This document shows, piece after piece, positions 1 through 10,761 of a stretch of 64,000 nucleotides of DNA; the first letter of the stretch is position 1; every line of letters begins with the position of its first letter. The DNA comes from Paraglaciecola psychrophila 170 (lineage in GTDB: Bacteria; Pseudomonadota; Gammaproteobacteria; Enterobacterales; Alteromonadaceae): NCBI RefSeq assembly GCF_000347635.1, contig NC_020514.1:2914001-2978000 (forward strand), read 5' to 3'. The translations under genes were made by a program, and so were the position numbers. The notes below the pieces were generated by a model, which worked only from the letters and a program-made list of their open reading frames with translations, did not search any database and was not told the DNA's origin.

Positions 1-182
1 TCAAACCTATCATTATCAGACTGCCAACCGGAAGGTTGATATTCTTGATCTTTTTTATTTTTGCTAGCGTTTGCTTTCTTATCAGTATTTTTTCGAGAGA
101 GCCAAATACCGTGAACGGCAAGACCCACAATCACCAAACTGCCTATTATTAACAACGACCAACGTAAACCATCTGCTTCCAT
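1..182 (-). CDS. zipA: Cell division protein ZipA, N-terminal part
   Basis: The window edge cuts the gene, leaving about 60 codons. They encode a short periplasmic start, one hydrophobic segment (about residues 8-25, ending in HGIW), then a basic SRKN stretch and the beginning of the charged linker. ZipA is the inner-membrane protein that tethers FtsZ to the membrane in gammaproteobacteria; the FtsZ-binding domain would lie outside the window. The start is the ATG at 180-182, 53 bases after the smc stop on the same strand, so smc and zipA probably form one transcript, as in related genomes. The identification rests on the N-terminal anchor pattern plus synteny with smc. Confidence 0.85.
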   Translation of the reverse strand, partial: MEADGLRWSLLIIGSLVIVGLAVHGIWLSRKNTDKKANASKNKKDQEYQPSGWQSDNDRF

Positions 183-235
183 TAACTTACTCGTACTTCT
201 TTATTCTTCATTAAAAGGGGTAATGTATTTTGTGT

Positions 236-3200
236 TTAGGCTTGGGCAATTGCCACAGCTTCATCAACATCTACTGCAACCATTCGTGACACACCAGGCT
301 CAGACATTGTAACACCGGTTAAATGTGTTGCCATTTCCATGGCTATTTTATTATGGGTAATAAAAATAAACTGTACAGTTTTTGACATTTCAGACACCAG
401 TTTACAAAATCTAACCACATTAGCATCATCCAGAGGCGCATCCACTTCATCTAACAAACAAAATGGTGCTGGATTCAATCTAAAAATTGCGAACACCAAT
501 GATAAAGCGGTCAGCGCTTTTTCACCACCAGAAAGTAAATGAATTGTGCTGTTTTTCTTACCTGGGGGTCTGGCCATGATCGTCACACCTGTTTCGAGTA
601 AGTCATCGTCAGTCAGTTCAAGATAAGCCGTGCCGCCGCCAAATACTTTAGGAAACAACAGTTTTAGGTCTTCATTTACTTGATCAAATGTTTCTTTAAA
701 ACGTGAGCGGGTTTCTTTATCAATCTTACGAATAGCTTGTTCTAAAATATCTAAAGCAGACACTAAGTCATCATTTTGGTCATCAAGATGTTGTTTTCGC
801 TCAGCCTGCACATCATACTCTTCAACAGCTGCAAGGTTAACAGCACCTAGCCTAGCCACAGACGCGATAGTTTCATCTAATAGCGTTTGCCAGCTTTTTT
901 CATCTGCGTTTTCGGGTAACGTGTCTAACACCGTTTTAAGACTTTGCTGCATTTCTTGTAGTTGTTCTAATACACCGTTAGCTCTGACGCGATAACCTTC
1001 ACATTCAAGTTTAATGCTTTGCAATTCACTGAGCATTACCTGAATTTTATCAGTGACACCTTTTTGACCTTTTTCAGCTACGGTTAACTTTTCGTCTACA
1101 ACGGCGAGTATTTCATTATCCGTTTGTTGCTGAATATCCAAAGTGTTTTTTTGCTGTAACAACTGTTGTAACGACTCTTGTTGGTTTTCTAGGGGCATAG
1201 CCAGTTCAGCAAATTCAGCCTTTAAGAAACTCAACTTTTGCTGCATGTTATTCAGCAGCTGTGCTTCACGCTGCTGATTGGCGGTTAACCCTTGATACTG
1301 GCTTTGTAAACTTTGTAAATGCAAAGCTAATTGGTGTAACTTATTTTTAGACACTTCTAGCTGGGTACGATTATCGGAGACTTTTTGCTGGTGCTGTTCG
1401 CGGATTAGCTCACATTCACGTTGCTGCTCTTGAAGAATTTCTACTGATTGTTCGAGCTCTTCTGCTTGCATCGATAACTCTTCAAGCTGTTGTTGTTCTT
1501 CTTCAGTAGTATTCTGTTGGCGCAGTAATTCTTGTGATAGGCGGGTGTTGCGCCCCATATTTTGTTGTTGCTGTTGTGCCAGTAATTGCCCTTGATTCTT
1601 TGCTTGCTGCAAATTGAGTTTCAGATGTTCAAATTGCTGTTTTCCTGTTTCTGCATTTTGATTAGCAACAACCAGTTTATCTTCAGCGTCACTAACCGCT
1701 AAATCTGCAGATAAAACTTTGAGTTGCACTAGTGCAAGTTGACCTTCAAGTTGATTAATCTGATTAGCGCGTTTTAATAAACCAGTTTGTTGATCAGCAC
1801 TTCCTACGATCATCCAGCCCTTTCCTAACCAATACCCCTGTGGAGTGACAACACTTTGATAATTCTCTAATTCGGCTAACATCCCAAGTCCTTCTTCAAG
1901 ACTGTTGGCACACATAATATGAGTTAACCAGCTTGGCACACCGCTGTTGTTAAGTTTATTGGCGATACTTTTATCAGAAATTGTGAGGCTGTGATTCTCA
2001 ATGTAACTATCTTGAAACAACCAAGCAGAACCAGACAACTCGACTAATCTGCCCTGTTCAGTATTTTTTGGCAACACAATGGCACGCTGCCATTGCTGAG
2101 TAATAGTGTCGAATGCCTCCTCCCAGCCATGTTGAATATCTAAGGTTTGCCACCAGGGTTGGGTACTGAGTTGATGATTTTGAATAAATTTTTGTGAGGT
2201 TGTATCCAGATCACTGGTTTGTTGTAATGCATTTAATGCGGCTAACTGAGCTTCGATGCCTTGTAACTCACCTCTTATCTGCATTTGGCTTTGGGCAGCT
2301 TGTTTTAAACTGAGTTGTGCATCGTCCTGAATAGACAAAGTTTGCGGTGCATTTTCAGTACTTTGTTGTAACTGGTCTTCGATCATCAGCATTTCTTGCT
2401 GGCACGCTTCTATTTGTGTCACTAACTCATCGTCTATGACTTCGCCTAGCTCATCTTTAAGCTCACCAATACGCTGCTGTGTGCGCATTTGCATCGACAT
2501 CAAAGACTGAATTTTACTATGACAACTTTGAGCTTGTTGTTTGCGCTGATTATATTCTAACTCTTGATTTCGCCATTGATGTTGTTGTTGGCTAAACTGC
2601 TCTTCCGCTTCAAACAAAATACTCTGTGATTGCTCTACCTGCTCTTCTGATAATTGTTTTTCTGGCTCTGCTAAAGCGAGTTGATCTGCTAATTCATCAA
2701 TTTTTTGAATATTCTGCTGATGGTGGGTTTCATTATCACTAACAGAAATCTGCAGGGCATTAGATTCTTGCTCAATTTGCTGACGTCTTTGTTTAGTATG
2801 AATTTGATTCTGTTCGATGCGGGTAATATCAGTGCTTACCCTAAACACTTGTTGCTGAGTATCATTGAGCTGCTGCTTTAAATCTTGTTGCTGTTGTTTG
2901 AATTCAACAATGTCTTTTTCTTCATTGCGTTGAGTGGCGATGTAAGCTTCGATATCAGCATTTTTCTGGGCGATACTTATTTCTAAAGTATCGATTTTTT
3001 TACTCTGCTGTAACCAGCGCAAAGCGGCTAATTCAGCTTTGTAGCGACGCTCACTTTGTTTGAGTTCTTTGTAATGCTTTGCGGCAGTGGCTTGGCGTTG
3101 CAATTTTTCTAATTGTTGGCCTAATTCACTACGCACATCTTCTAGGCGTTCTAAGTTTTCTTTGGTGTGTCGAATGCGGGTTTCGGTTTCACGGCGTCGC

Positions 3201-3724
3201 TCTTTGTATTTTGATACTCCAGCCGCCTCTTCAATAAAAACTCTTAATTCTTGAGGTTTAGACTCAACTAAACGAGAAATCATGCCCTGTTCGATAATTG
3301 CGTAGCTGCGCGGACCTAAACCAGTCCCTAAAAATAAATCAGTCACGTCACGGCGACGACATTTAGTGTTGTTAAGTAAATAACTGGATTGCGCATCTTT
3401 GGTCACAATACGTTTAACCGACAACTCGTTGTAACCTGCATATTCACCTTGAATACGCCCGGATGAATTATCAAACACCAATTCAACGCTACACTGCGAA
3501 ACCGGTTTACGTGCGGTTGAACCGTTAAAAATAACATCTGTCATGGAAGCGCCACGCAGATTTTTAGCTGAACTTTCACCCAACACCCAGCGCACAGCAT
3601 CAATCACGTTGGATTTGCCACAGCCATTAGGCCCGACAACCGCAGTCATATCATCTGGAAAAGGTATAGTGGTTGGGTCAACAAAAGACTTAAACCCAGC
3701 CAACTTAATTTTTTTTAGGCGCAT
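236..3724 (-). CDS. smc: Chromosome partition protein SMC
   Basis: This 1162-residue ATPase is the core of the bacterial condensin that compacts and segregates DNA. The Walker A motif GPNGCGKS is at residues 31-38. The ABC signature LLSGGEKAL lies near 1063 and Walker B FCLLDEVD near 1088. Between the head halves are two very glutamine-rich coiled coils flanking a hinge at roughly 500-660. The length is normal for the family. The start is the ATG at 3722-3724. zipA follows on the same strand and cysZ diverges upstream. SMC rather than MukB fits Alteromonadales that keep ScpAB. No lesion was seen. Confidence 0.97.
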   Translation of the reverse strand: MRLKKIKLAGFKSFVDPTTIPFPDDMTAVVGPNGCGKSNVIDAVRWVLGESSAKNLRGASMTDVIFNGSTARKPVSQCSVELVFDNSSGRIQGEYAGYNELSVKRIVTKDAQSSYLLNNTKCRRRDVTDLFLGTGLGPRSYAIIEQGMISRLVESKPQELRVFIEEAAGVSKYKERRRETETRIRHTKENLERLEDVRSELGQQLEKLQRQATAAKHYKELKQSERRYKAELAALRWLQQSKKIDTLEISIAQKNADIEAYIATQRNEEKDIVEFKQQQQDLKQQLNDTQQQVFRVSTDITRIEQNQIHTKQRRQQIEQESNALQISVSDNETHHQQNIQKIDELADQLALAEPEKQLSEEQVEQSQSILFEAEEQFSQQQHQWRNQELEYNQRKQQAQSCHSKIQSLMSMQMRTQQRIGELKDELGEVIDDELVTQIEACQQEMLMIEDQLQQSTENAPQTLSIQDDAQLSLKQAAQSQMQIRGELQGIEAQLAALNALQQTSDLDTTSQKFIQNHQLSTQPWWQTLDIQHGWEEAFDTITQQWQRAIVLPKNTEQGRLVELSGSAWLFQDSYIENHSLTISDKSIANKLNNSGVPSWLTHIMCANSLEEGLGMLAELENYQSVVTPQGYWLGKGWMIVGSADQQTGLLKRANQINQLEGQLALVQLKVLSADLAVSDAEDKLVVANQNAETGKQQFEHLKLNLQQAKNQGQLLAQQQQQNMGRNTRLSQELLRQQNTTEEEQQQLEELSMQAEELEQSVEILQEQQRECELIREQHQQKVSDNRTQLEVSKNKLHQLALHLQSLQSQYQGLTANQQREAQLLNNMQQKLSFLKAEFAELAMPLENQQESLQQLLQQKNTLDIQQQTDNEILAVVDEKLTVAEKGQKGVTDKIQVMLSELQSIKLECEGYRVRANGVLEQLQEMQQSLKTVLDTLPENADEKSWQTLLDETIASVARLGAVNLAAVEEYDVQAERKQHLDDQNDDLVSALDILEQAIRKIDKETRSRFKETFDQVNEDLKLLFPKVFGGGTAYLELTDDDLLETGVTIMARPPGKKNSTIHLLSGGEKALTALSLVFAIFRLNPAPFCLLDEVDAPLDDANVVRFCKLVSEMSKTVQFIFITHNKIAMEMATHLTGVTMSEPGVSRMVAVDVDEAVAIAQA

Positions 3725-3814
3725 ATAAAAATGGAGTTATTCCGAAAATTGTTATTATTTTTGTGTTTCAGAGATTGAATGTACCAAAAGTCACCAAGTG
3801 TAACAATTCTCGTT

Positions 3815-3842
3815 TTGACCCATCGTGCTAATTACGTATACT
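3815..3842 (+). promoter_or_regulatory. Candidate sigma-70 promoter for cysZ
   Basis: TTGACC (3815-3820) and TATACT (3837-3842) are separated by 16 bases and point toward cysZ, whose ATG is at 3921. The hexamers match the consensus TTGACA/TATAAT at five of six positions each. This is a pattern match only; a start-site map would confirm it. Confidence 0.5.
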
Positions 3843-3920
3843 GCGCAGCATCATTTTTAGAAAAACGGTTGTTTTTCATTCGCTTGAAACATAAATAACA
3901 ACCAGCTATACAGGTGTAAT

Positions 3921-4643
3921 ATGGATTATTTTTTTCAAGGTTTTAGATTAATTACAACCAAAGGTTTGAAACGCTTTGTGTTTTTCCCGTTGGCCATTAA
4001 TCTTATCTTGTTTACTGCAGGTTTTTATTACTTATTTGGTGAAATCAGTAGCAGTATTGTTTGGTTAACCGAACTCATTCCTGATTGGAAATGGCTGAGT
4101 TGGTTAAAAGATGGCTTGAGTTATATTATTTGGCCCATTGCTGTTATCACTATTTTATTAGTATTTGCACTAACATTTGGTACCTTAGCTAACTGGATTG
4201 CTGCACCCTTTAACGGATTGTTAGCCGAAAAAGTAGAACAACACCTAACAGGCCAACGCATGGACGACACTGGTTTAACTGATGTATTTAAAGATATTCC
4301 CCGCACGTTAGGGCGTGAACTATCAAAACTCACGTATTACATACCCAGAGCCATCGGCTTTTTATTGTTATTTTTTATATTGCCTGTGTTCGGACAAGTA
4401 TTATGGTTTTTATTCTCAGCTTGGATGATGGCCATTCAGTATTGTGACTATGCCTTTGATAATCACAAAGTGTCATTTAGAGAAATGAAACACGTATTGC
4501 AAGCCAACCGCTCACAAAGTTTTAGCTTTGGAATTACTGTTAGTGTGTTCTCGCTTATTCCTATTGTTAACTTTTTAGTTATGCCGGTAGCCGTGTGTGG
4601 TGCAACGGCTTTATGGGTCGATGAGTTAAAAGAGCAGGTTTAA
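3921..4643 (+). CDS. cysZ: Sulfate permease CysZ
   Basis: The 240-residue membrane protein matches the CysZ family, which imports sulfate for cysteine synthesis. It has four main hydrophobic segments (around 20-40, 68-95, 140-170 and 200-230). The opening FFQGFRLITTKGLKRFVFFPLAINL and the ending VAVCGATALWVDEL are typical of the family. The length is close to that of E. coli CysZ. It diverges from smc with about 200 bases between them, the order found in many Alteromonadales. Membrane topology and the absence of ABC motifs support a channel-like carrier rather than an ABC transporter part. Confidence 0.93.
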   Translation: MDYFFQGFRLITTKGLKRFVFFPLAINLILFTAGFYYLFGEISSSIVWLTELIPDWKWLSWLKDGLSYIIWPIAVITILLVFALTFGTLANWIAAPFNGLLAEKVEQHLTGQRMDDTGLTDVFKDIPRTLGRELSKLTYYIPRAIGFLLLFFILPVFGQVLWFLFSAWMMAIQYCDYAFDNHKVSFREMKHVLQANRSQSFSFGITVSVFSLIPIVNFLVMPVAVCGATALWVDELKEQV

Positions 4644-4749
4644 AATAACGTAGTTAGTTATTAAGATAACGAAGATTGATAACATCACTGGGGCTATGGG
4701 TGAAGGTTAACTTCTAATCCCAGTGAACATTACGTTTTAAATGGCAGTT

Positions 4750-5160
4750 TTACGCAAATCTTGTTTGCTTACTAGATGCAAACAACCAAGCAAAAAACAG
4801 CATAAACACAAAATCATTAGCACCATAGATACTATAAAAAATGCCTGCCAGAACATCAATGGAATAAAGCGAAGATAGACTGTTATCCATCATCCACCGA
4901 GTCCAAATAACAACATAGACAAGTTTCTCAATCGCAAACACAGCGGCAAGCCACTTTATACTAGACGTTATAGTGGCTGCGCCTATGTATGCTAAGCCCC
5001 ATACTACAATCATCAAAAGACCGAAGTTAGACATCACAATGGGGTCTGCATGATTAATGGCGGTATTAGTAAACCCTAGTGAAAACAAAAGTACACCGCC
5101 AATATTCAATAGACCTGCAGCAAGCAATCCGTTTTTAACTAATGTTTGGTTCATGAACAT
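4750..5160 (-). CDS. Small four-helix membrane protein of unknown function
   Basis: The 136-residue protein has four predicted transmembrane segments (about 10-30, 42-65, 68-88 and 105-128) and ends in a short polar tail. There is no signal peptide cleavage pattern and no catalytic motif. An ATGTTCATGAAC start gives an alternative start two codons in. The gene converges on cysZ with 106 bases between them and precedes an IS3 element on its upstream side. The IS may have separated it from its original upstream sequence. It looks like a real conserved membrane protein, but I do not recognise a family with an assigned role. Confidence 0.65.
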   Translation of the reverse strand: MFMNQTLVKNGLLAAGLLNIGGVLLFSLGFTNTAINHADPIVMSNFGLLMIVVWGLAYIGAATITSSIKWLAAVFAIEKLVYVVIWTRWMMDNSLSSLYSIDVLAGIFYSIYGANDFVFMLFFAWLFASSKQTRFA

Positions 5161-5302
5161 CCTAATGATTTTAAAATAAGTGACAGCTTTAGATAATAAT
5201 CTATGATTTTTTTATCTCCAATAATAATTGGCTTATGATACATATTGAATGATTTAATACATCAGAATGGCTTTAAGGATGAGGTGTTATTGATTGAAGT
5301 GA

Positions 5303-6501
<1,199 letters not shown>

Positions 6502-6566
6502 CTAATCTTGCTATGCTGATAGCATAACATCTCTTAATAGGTGGCCAAATTAACTATGCCACTTCA

Positions 6567-7091
6567 CCCAATGACTCTAAACTCAACTAGAGTCATACTC
6601 TTGATGGCTTAAAAGCATCTAAAGTTTGAATGGCATCTTATCTTTCTAAGGATTAATTTCAATTACTATCATCAAACCAAAGGCTATATGTTTTTAGGAG
6701 GTATATCCATAATAAGTATGGTCAACAAATCAACAATAACGCATCAAGCATTAGACATTAGACATTATCGTTTTGTTAGCCATTACAGTGAGACCCATAG
6801 TAGCCACTGGGGAATACATGCGATGGAAAATCTATAATGACTTCCACTCTTTTAGCTAAATATTCAACATTAGATCGACACATATCACGTCAGAAAAACT
6901 CAGAAAGCGGACAGTCGAGCGCTAAACCTGACGGAGATGCTTGTGCCATTAGCGGTTATTGCAGACTTTTAATAGACGTCTAAATTTTGCTATGTGATAT
7001 ATTTTAAAAAACTAATTGTTCGTTTTGATATTTCAGAGATATAAGAGTTCTATGTGCGAATTCTAATAATCGTGTTTGGGTAAAAGATAAT
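6567..7091. other. Gene-poor flank of the IS3 element
   Basis: About 525 bases hold no convincing gene. A perfect 9-bp hairpin (6571-6596) lies 5 bases from the IS end. A short tandem repeat of ATTAGACATT occurs near 6755-6765. Two tiny open frames (ATG near 6719, 38 codons, behind an AGGAGG; and ATG near 6838, 48 codons) have no recognisable similarity. The stretch reads as remnant DNA beside a mobile element. Confidence 0.5.
6571..6596. terminator. Terminator-like hairpin next to the IS3 end
   Basis: ATGACTCTA (6571-6579) pairs perfectly with TAGAGTCAT (6588-6596) around an 8-base loop. There is no clear U tract on either side, so it is only terminator-like. It may be a leftover from the transcription unit the IS interrupted. 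Confidence 0.35.
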
Positions 7092-7700
7092 GTGATTTAC
7101 TACGTTGGGCATCTCACTACGGTATTAAGTAATGAGGTGTTCCAGTTATATGAAGAGAATAAGGCTATCAATTTAATAGCTATTCAAAGTAAGGGGGGAG
7201 AAGTAAATAAAGGATTAGATTTGGGTTCATTTATATATTCAAATGTCCCACATGTGAGAGTTGACTCTTATTGTTTGTCTTCTTGTGCTAACTATGTGTT
7301 TACGGCAGGAAATGTTAAATATGTGAGTAGAAATTCGCTTATTGCGTTCCGCGGTGGTGCAACAAGCGAATCGACTGAGAATGATACATTTTTAGAACAA
7401 CGCCCTATTTTAAAAAGAAAAATATTGATCGATAAATATAAAAGCTACAGAAAAAAACTTATCATCAGAGAAAAAGAATTTTTTGATTTTATAGGTGTTC
7501 AGCAAAGAATTACGACCATTGGTGAGAGCAATAATTTTTTACCCTCGTGGGAAGCACAGTATGTTGGTTGGTATTATACAAAAGGCAGCCTTAGTAGGCT
7601 TGGAGTAAAAGAGATAGTTGTGAATGGAGGCAAATGGGAACCCATGGAATCTTTAAATGAACTGAAGTTTTTTAGGATAAGAGAAGAAGACGTTTTCTAA
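7092..7700 (+). CDS. ClpP/crotonase-fold periplasmic-type protein, probably lacking its N-terminus
   Basis: The 202-residue product carries a ClpP-like core: a SKGGEVNKGLDLGSFI segment where ClpP-type proteins have the oxyanion-hole NSPGG, then SYCLSSCANYVFTAG with the candidate nucleophilic serine. This resembles predicted periplasmic proteins of the COG3904 type. Family members normally have a signal peptide or membrane anchor before this core; here the only start is a GTG at 7092, inside the first strand. The frame is open upstream to 7029 and still reads like family sequence (NNRVWVKDNV) but offers no start codon. The gene is therefore probably 5'-truncated or frameshifted, close to an IS3 element. 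Expression is doubtful. Confidence 0.55.
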   Translation: MIYYVGHLTTVLSNEVFQLYEENKAINLIAIQSKGGEVNKGLDLGSFIYSNVPHVRVDSYCLSSCANYVFTAGNVKYVSRNSLIAFRGGATSESTENDTFLEQRPILKRKILIDKYKSYRKKLIIREKEFFDFIGVQQRITTIGESNNFLPSWEAQYVGWYYTKGSLSRLGVKEIVVNGGKWEPMESLNELKFFRIREEDVF

Positions 7701-7799
7701 ATATTCGATAAACGAAGTATTCCGAATTGATGTTATCTGGGTTGTTTTCAGTGCGATTTATGATTTTTTAAGATTATGGTTATCCCTGAGCTCCTTTCC

Positions 7800-8312
7800 C
7801 TATCGCTTAAACGACGATTGTTCCCTTAACAACTCTCCCAGCTTCTGAATAAACATTTTCACACCGTTGTCTTTTGTGCGGCCAATGGTGAGCTTAGCTT
7901 TGCTGTTAATCTCGATGCTTTTTCTAGTGACAATGCCATTTCAACTCACAACTAGATCGGCGGTGATTTTCATTGTTGAGCCTTGTGTGTCTTCGAACAT
8001 GGCAATCTGAGTAAAATCTATGTGTATTTTGGTTTGGGCTGATGGTAAAACCCGCACGTCTGACTTATTAAGGGATTGAATTAAAGATTCACTGAAATTA
8101 TCTTTATCGATGTCAGTAAATAAAGGTTTAGTTTGTGTGTGAGCTGTTGAGTCAGGATAATTTAAGGATGCTATTTCGATAATCATTAACCCCTTAAACT
8201 TGCCCATATCGATGGTTTGTATGCTGCTATTTGTGAAGCTGAGATTTTGCTTACTCAAGGAACAACCGCTAAAAAGTAAAACGAAAAACACAATCCAGAC
8301 CACATATTTCAT
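7800..8312 (-). pseudogene. Lipoprotein gene interrupted by an in-frame TGA
   Basis: The first 123 codons (7941-8312) encode a lipoprotein: an MKYVVWIVFFVLLFSG signal, a lipobox ending in Cys17, then a soluble domain of unknown function. The TGA at 7941-7943 is followed in the same frame by 46 sense codons (NGIVTRKSIEINSKAKLTIG to LLREQSSFKR) before a TAG at 7800-7802. The amphipathic, protein-like tail suggests the intact protein had about 170 residues. Its ATG overlaps the panE-like stop by 4 bases (ATGA), so the two are co-transcribed. A DUF for the domain could not be named. A truncated but functional lipoprotein cannot be excluded. Confidence 0.6.
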
Positions 8313-9373
8313 TTTCCTGATACCCAGTTTAAAAGTACTTCTGCCGAGATGGGCGGTTTTTGCTCTTGTGTTAAGCTTTTGATGTCACTTAGCTGTCTTA
8401 TTAAATCACTGATTTTTTCATTAGCAGGACAGGCAATATTTAAGCTTTTAGCATGTTTTAGAATTGCACCGTTTATATGCTCGATTTCTGTTGGTTTACC
8501 TTGTGACACATCCCAGCACATGGATGAAAGGACGTTAGGGTCAATTTCCAACATTTTGTTAGCCACAAGAGTGAAAATAAAATTAGGTAACCGTAATACC
8601 ATAGGTATTTTGTGAGCAGAAATGACGGTCACTTTGGGCAGTTTAATATCTAACGCATCAGCTACTTGCAAACACTCACCCATTAGCAAAGCGATGACTT
8701 TGCGATAACCCCGCTGCTCTAACATGGCTTTAACTGGAATGTCTGCTAATGCATTAACACTGTTGCCCAAATTCAATTGTAATTTTGCCCATAGCAGTGC
8801 ATCCATATTTGTGGTGCTGCTGATGGGTAACAATTCTGACTGTAATGCCATGACCAAGGTACTGATCCCGATTTGTGACTGGGGTGTCTGTTCAATGGTC
8901 AGCTTACCTTCTGAGCCACGATGATAATGCCCCGGCGATATTTCAACTACATTAAAAGGTATCATTACTCTGAGTACCATATTGTCAGGATAGGCTTGTT
9001 TGACAGCAGCTTCTGAACCCAATCCATTCTGGCAACATAGAATAATGGTTTGTATATCGACTAACGGGGCAATATCTAAGATAGCTTGTTTAATCCCAAT
9101 ACATTTAACTGTTAGCCATAAAAACCGTGCTTTTTTGACTGTTGAATCAGGTGAAGATAGTTGTTTATCATCCTGTACATCAATTTTTGGTAATACAGCT
9201 TGATGGTCTTGATAATCAGTGAGCTTAAAACCTAACGTGAGTTTGGACTTTGTGGTTACCCGGCAAATTAATGTTGTTTGAAATCCCTGAACACTGATTG
9301 CGCCGCCTAGATAGCAACCAATGAGTCCCGCGCCAAAGATTGTATGTTGCTCCCACGGGAAGAAATCTGTCAT
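8309..9373 (-). CDS. panE: 2-dehydropantoate 2-reductase (ketopantoate reductase) family protein
   Basis: The 354-residue protein opens with the NADP-binding Rossmann signature GAGLIG (residues 14-19). The C-terminal ApbA/PanE helical domain follows, including WAKLQLNLGNSVNAL, which holds the conserved lysine and asparagine region, and a late EIEHINGAI segment typical of the family. Ketopantoate reductase makes pantoate for coenzyme A in the cytoplasm. At 354 residues it is longer than E. coli PanE (about 300), and many paralogues in this family act on other 2-oxo acids, so the exact substrate is uncertain. It overlaps the downstream lipoprotein gene by 4 bases. Confidence 0.82.
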   Translation of the reverse strand: MTDFFPWEQHTIFGAGLIGCYLGGAISVQGFQTTLICRVTTKSKLTLGFKLTDYQDHQAVLPKIDVQDDKQLSSPDSTVKKARFLWLTVKCIGIKQAILDIAPLVDIQTIILCCQNGLGSEAAVKQAYPDNMVLRVMIPFNVVEISPGHYHRGSEGKLTIEQTPQSQIGISTLVMALQSELLPISSTTNMDALLWAKLQLNLGNSVNALADIPVKAMLEQRGYRKVIALLMGECLQVADALDIKLPKVTVISAHKIPMVLRLPNFIFTLVANKMLEIDPNVLSSMCWDVSQGKPTEIEHINGAILKHAKSLNIACPANEKISDLIRQLSDIKSLTQEQKPPISAEVLLNWVSGK

Positions 9374-9500
9374 TGATGCACTGCACTTAGTGATAAGTAT
9401 TTAATAGATTATCACAAACCGTTAGGCCTGTTGACCTTTTGCCGCTGTGTAAATTCACTTACAATAGCGGTGTGTGTTTATACATTTTTAATCGAAGTGA

Positions 9501-10751
9501 GTGTTGTCATTGACTACTAAATTGTCGCCCCTGTTGTCTCGATTGACTTATTTTTGTTGGTTGTTCTTCCCCCCGTTACTTTTTTTTAGTGCTTTATTTA
9601 GCGTTTATTTTTTCAATACTGAGTTGTTTAAAAACTGGCTAATTAACCTTTGGTGGATGAGTTATGTCAGTTTGGCTATTGCGGCGATTATTGCTTGGCA
9701 GTTTGGTCGAAGCAGACTGGTTTATGCCTGTTTACTACTTTTTCTTGTTGCCGCTAATAAAGAAATAACACTAACACCAGAATTATTAGAAGCGAGATAC
9801 AGCGGGATCTTGTTTAGCTTTGTATTTTTGCTGTATAGCAGAGATAAAGGATTTTCCACTCTAAACTTGTGTTTCAGTTTAGCTATTTTATTACTTTTAT
9901 TTGTGTTGAGTTGGTTAGCTGTTCCAGCTTTACAAGTCGCCAGTCAACCCTGGTTAACCCCTATAGACAGCCTACTATTTCAACTGTCACCGGAAATACT
10001 TAGCGTCATAACAACTTTTAATATGGCATTGCTAGTCGGAGCTTTATTACTAGGCTTGGTTAGGTTATTTCTAAAAACCGATAACACCCATAACGCTTTA
10101 TATTTTGCCTTGGGGTTAAGTGCTTTCATACATATTGATAGTGATCCCAAATTTGGGCTGCTCACCATAGTCAGTTTAGCGAGCTTGTTCTGTTACTCAG
10201 TACTCAAAGACAGCTTTACTATGGCTTTTAAAGATGAACTAACCGATATCCCCTCTAGACGCGCATTGATGCAATATGTGCAAACCCTTGGGCGTAAATA
10301 TACTGTGGTGATGTCTGATATCGACCATTTTAAAAAGTTTAACGACACCTACGGCCATGATGTTGGCGATGAAGTATTAAAACTAGTGGCCAGTAAATTA
10401 CACAAGATAACTGGCGGTGGTAAAACGTTTCGTTTTGGTGGCGAAGAATTTATAATCGTTTTCCCAAGAAAAACATCAGCAGAAGTGATGCCTTTTGTCG
10501 AAATGGTTCGCCTAAGTATTGCTGATTACGACATTGCCCTTAGAGCTAAACCGCGCCCTCCTAGACCTAAGAAGACGTTATCAAGAATAACACCCGCCAA
10601 AGAAAAAATAGTAAAAGTCACAACCAGTTTTGGTGTTGCTCATCGGACCAAACAACATCCAGACTTTGCCAGTATTATGAAACAAGCTGACATCGCCCTG
10701 TATGCGGCCAAAAAAGGCGGCAGAAACTGTGTCAAGTTAGCGAAACAATGA
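9501..10751 (+). CDS. Membrane-bound diguanylate cyclase (GGDEF)
   Basis: The first 215 residues form about six hydrophobic segments. A cytoplasmic GGDEF domain follows, with SDIDHFKKFNDTYGHDVGD and the active-site motif GGEEF at residues 313-317, so synthesis of cyclic di-GMP is expected. No RxxD inhibitory site precedes the motif. Between the catalytic core and the final TSFGVA strand there is an unusual proline- and lysine-rich insertion (RAKPRPPRPKKTLSR, about residues 350-372). The start is GTG at 9501. The glycosyltransferase gene follows after 10 bases, so the pair is probably an operon, which hints at c-di-GMP control of a surface polysaccharide. Confidence 0.9.
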   Translation: MLSLTTKLSPLLSRLTYFCWLFFPPLLFFSALFSVYFFNTELFKNWLINLWWMSYVSLAIAAIIAWQFGRSRLVYACLLLFLVAANKEITLTPELLEARYSGILFSFVFLLYSRDKGFSTLNLCFSLAILLLLFVLSWLAVPALQVASQPWLTPIDSLLFQLSPEILSVITTFNMALLVGALLLGLVRLFLKTDNTHNALYFALGLSAFIHIDSDPKFGLLTIVSLASLFCYSVLKDSFTMAFKDELTDIPSRRALMQYVQTLGRKYTVVMSDIDHFKKFNDTYGHDVGDEVLKLVASKLHKITGGGKTFRFGGEEFIIVFPRKTSAEVMPFVEMVRLSIADYDIALRAKPRPPRPKKTLSRITPAKEKIVKVTTSFGVAHRTKQHPDFASIMKQADIALYAAKKGGRNCVKLAKQ

Positions 10752-10761
10752 GTTTTAACCT

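Noticed and set aside
4686..4725. CACTGGG / CCCAGTG inverted repeat between cysZ and the converging membrane protein gene
   Set aside because: Only 7 bp with a 26-base loop and no T run; too weak to call a terminator.
7941..7943. TGA in the lipoprotein gene as selenocysteine or as a Trp codon in an altered code
   Set aside because: No SECIS-like stem was evident, many intact genes end in TGA, and TGG is used for Trp throughout, so recoding is unlikely.
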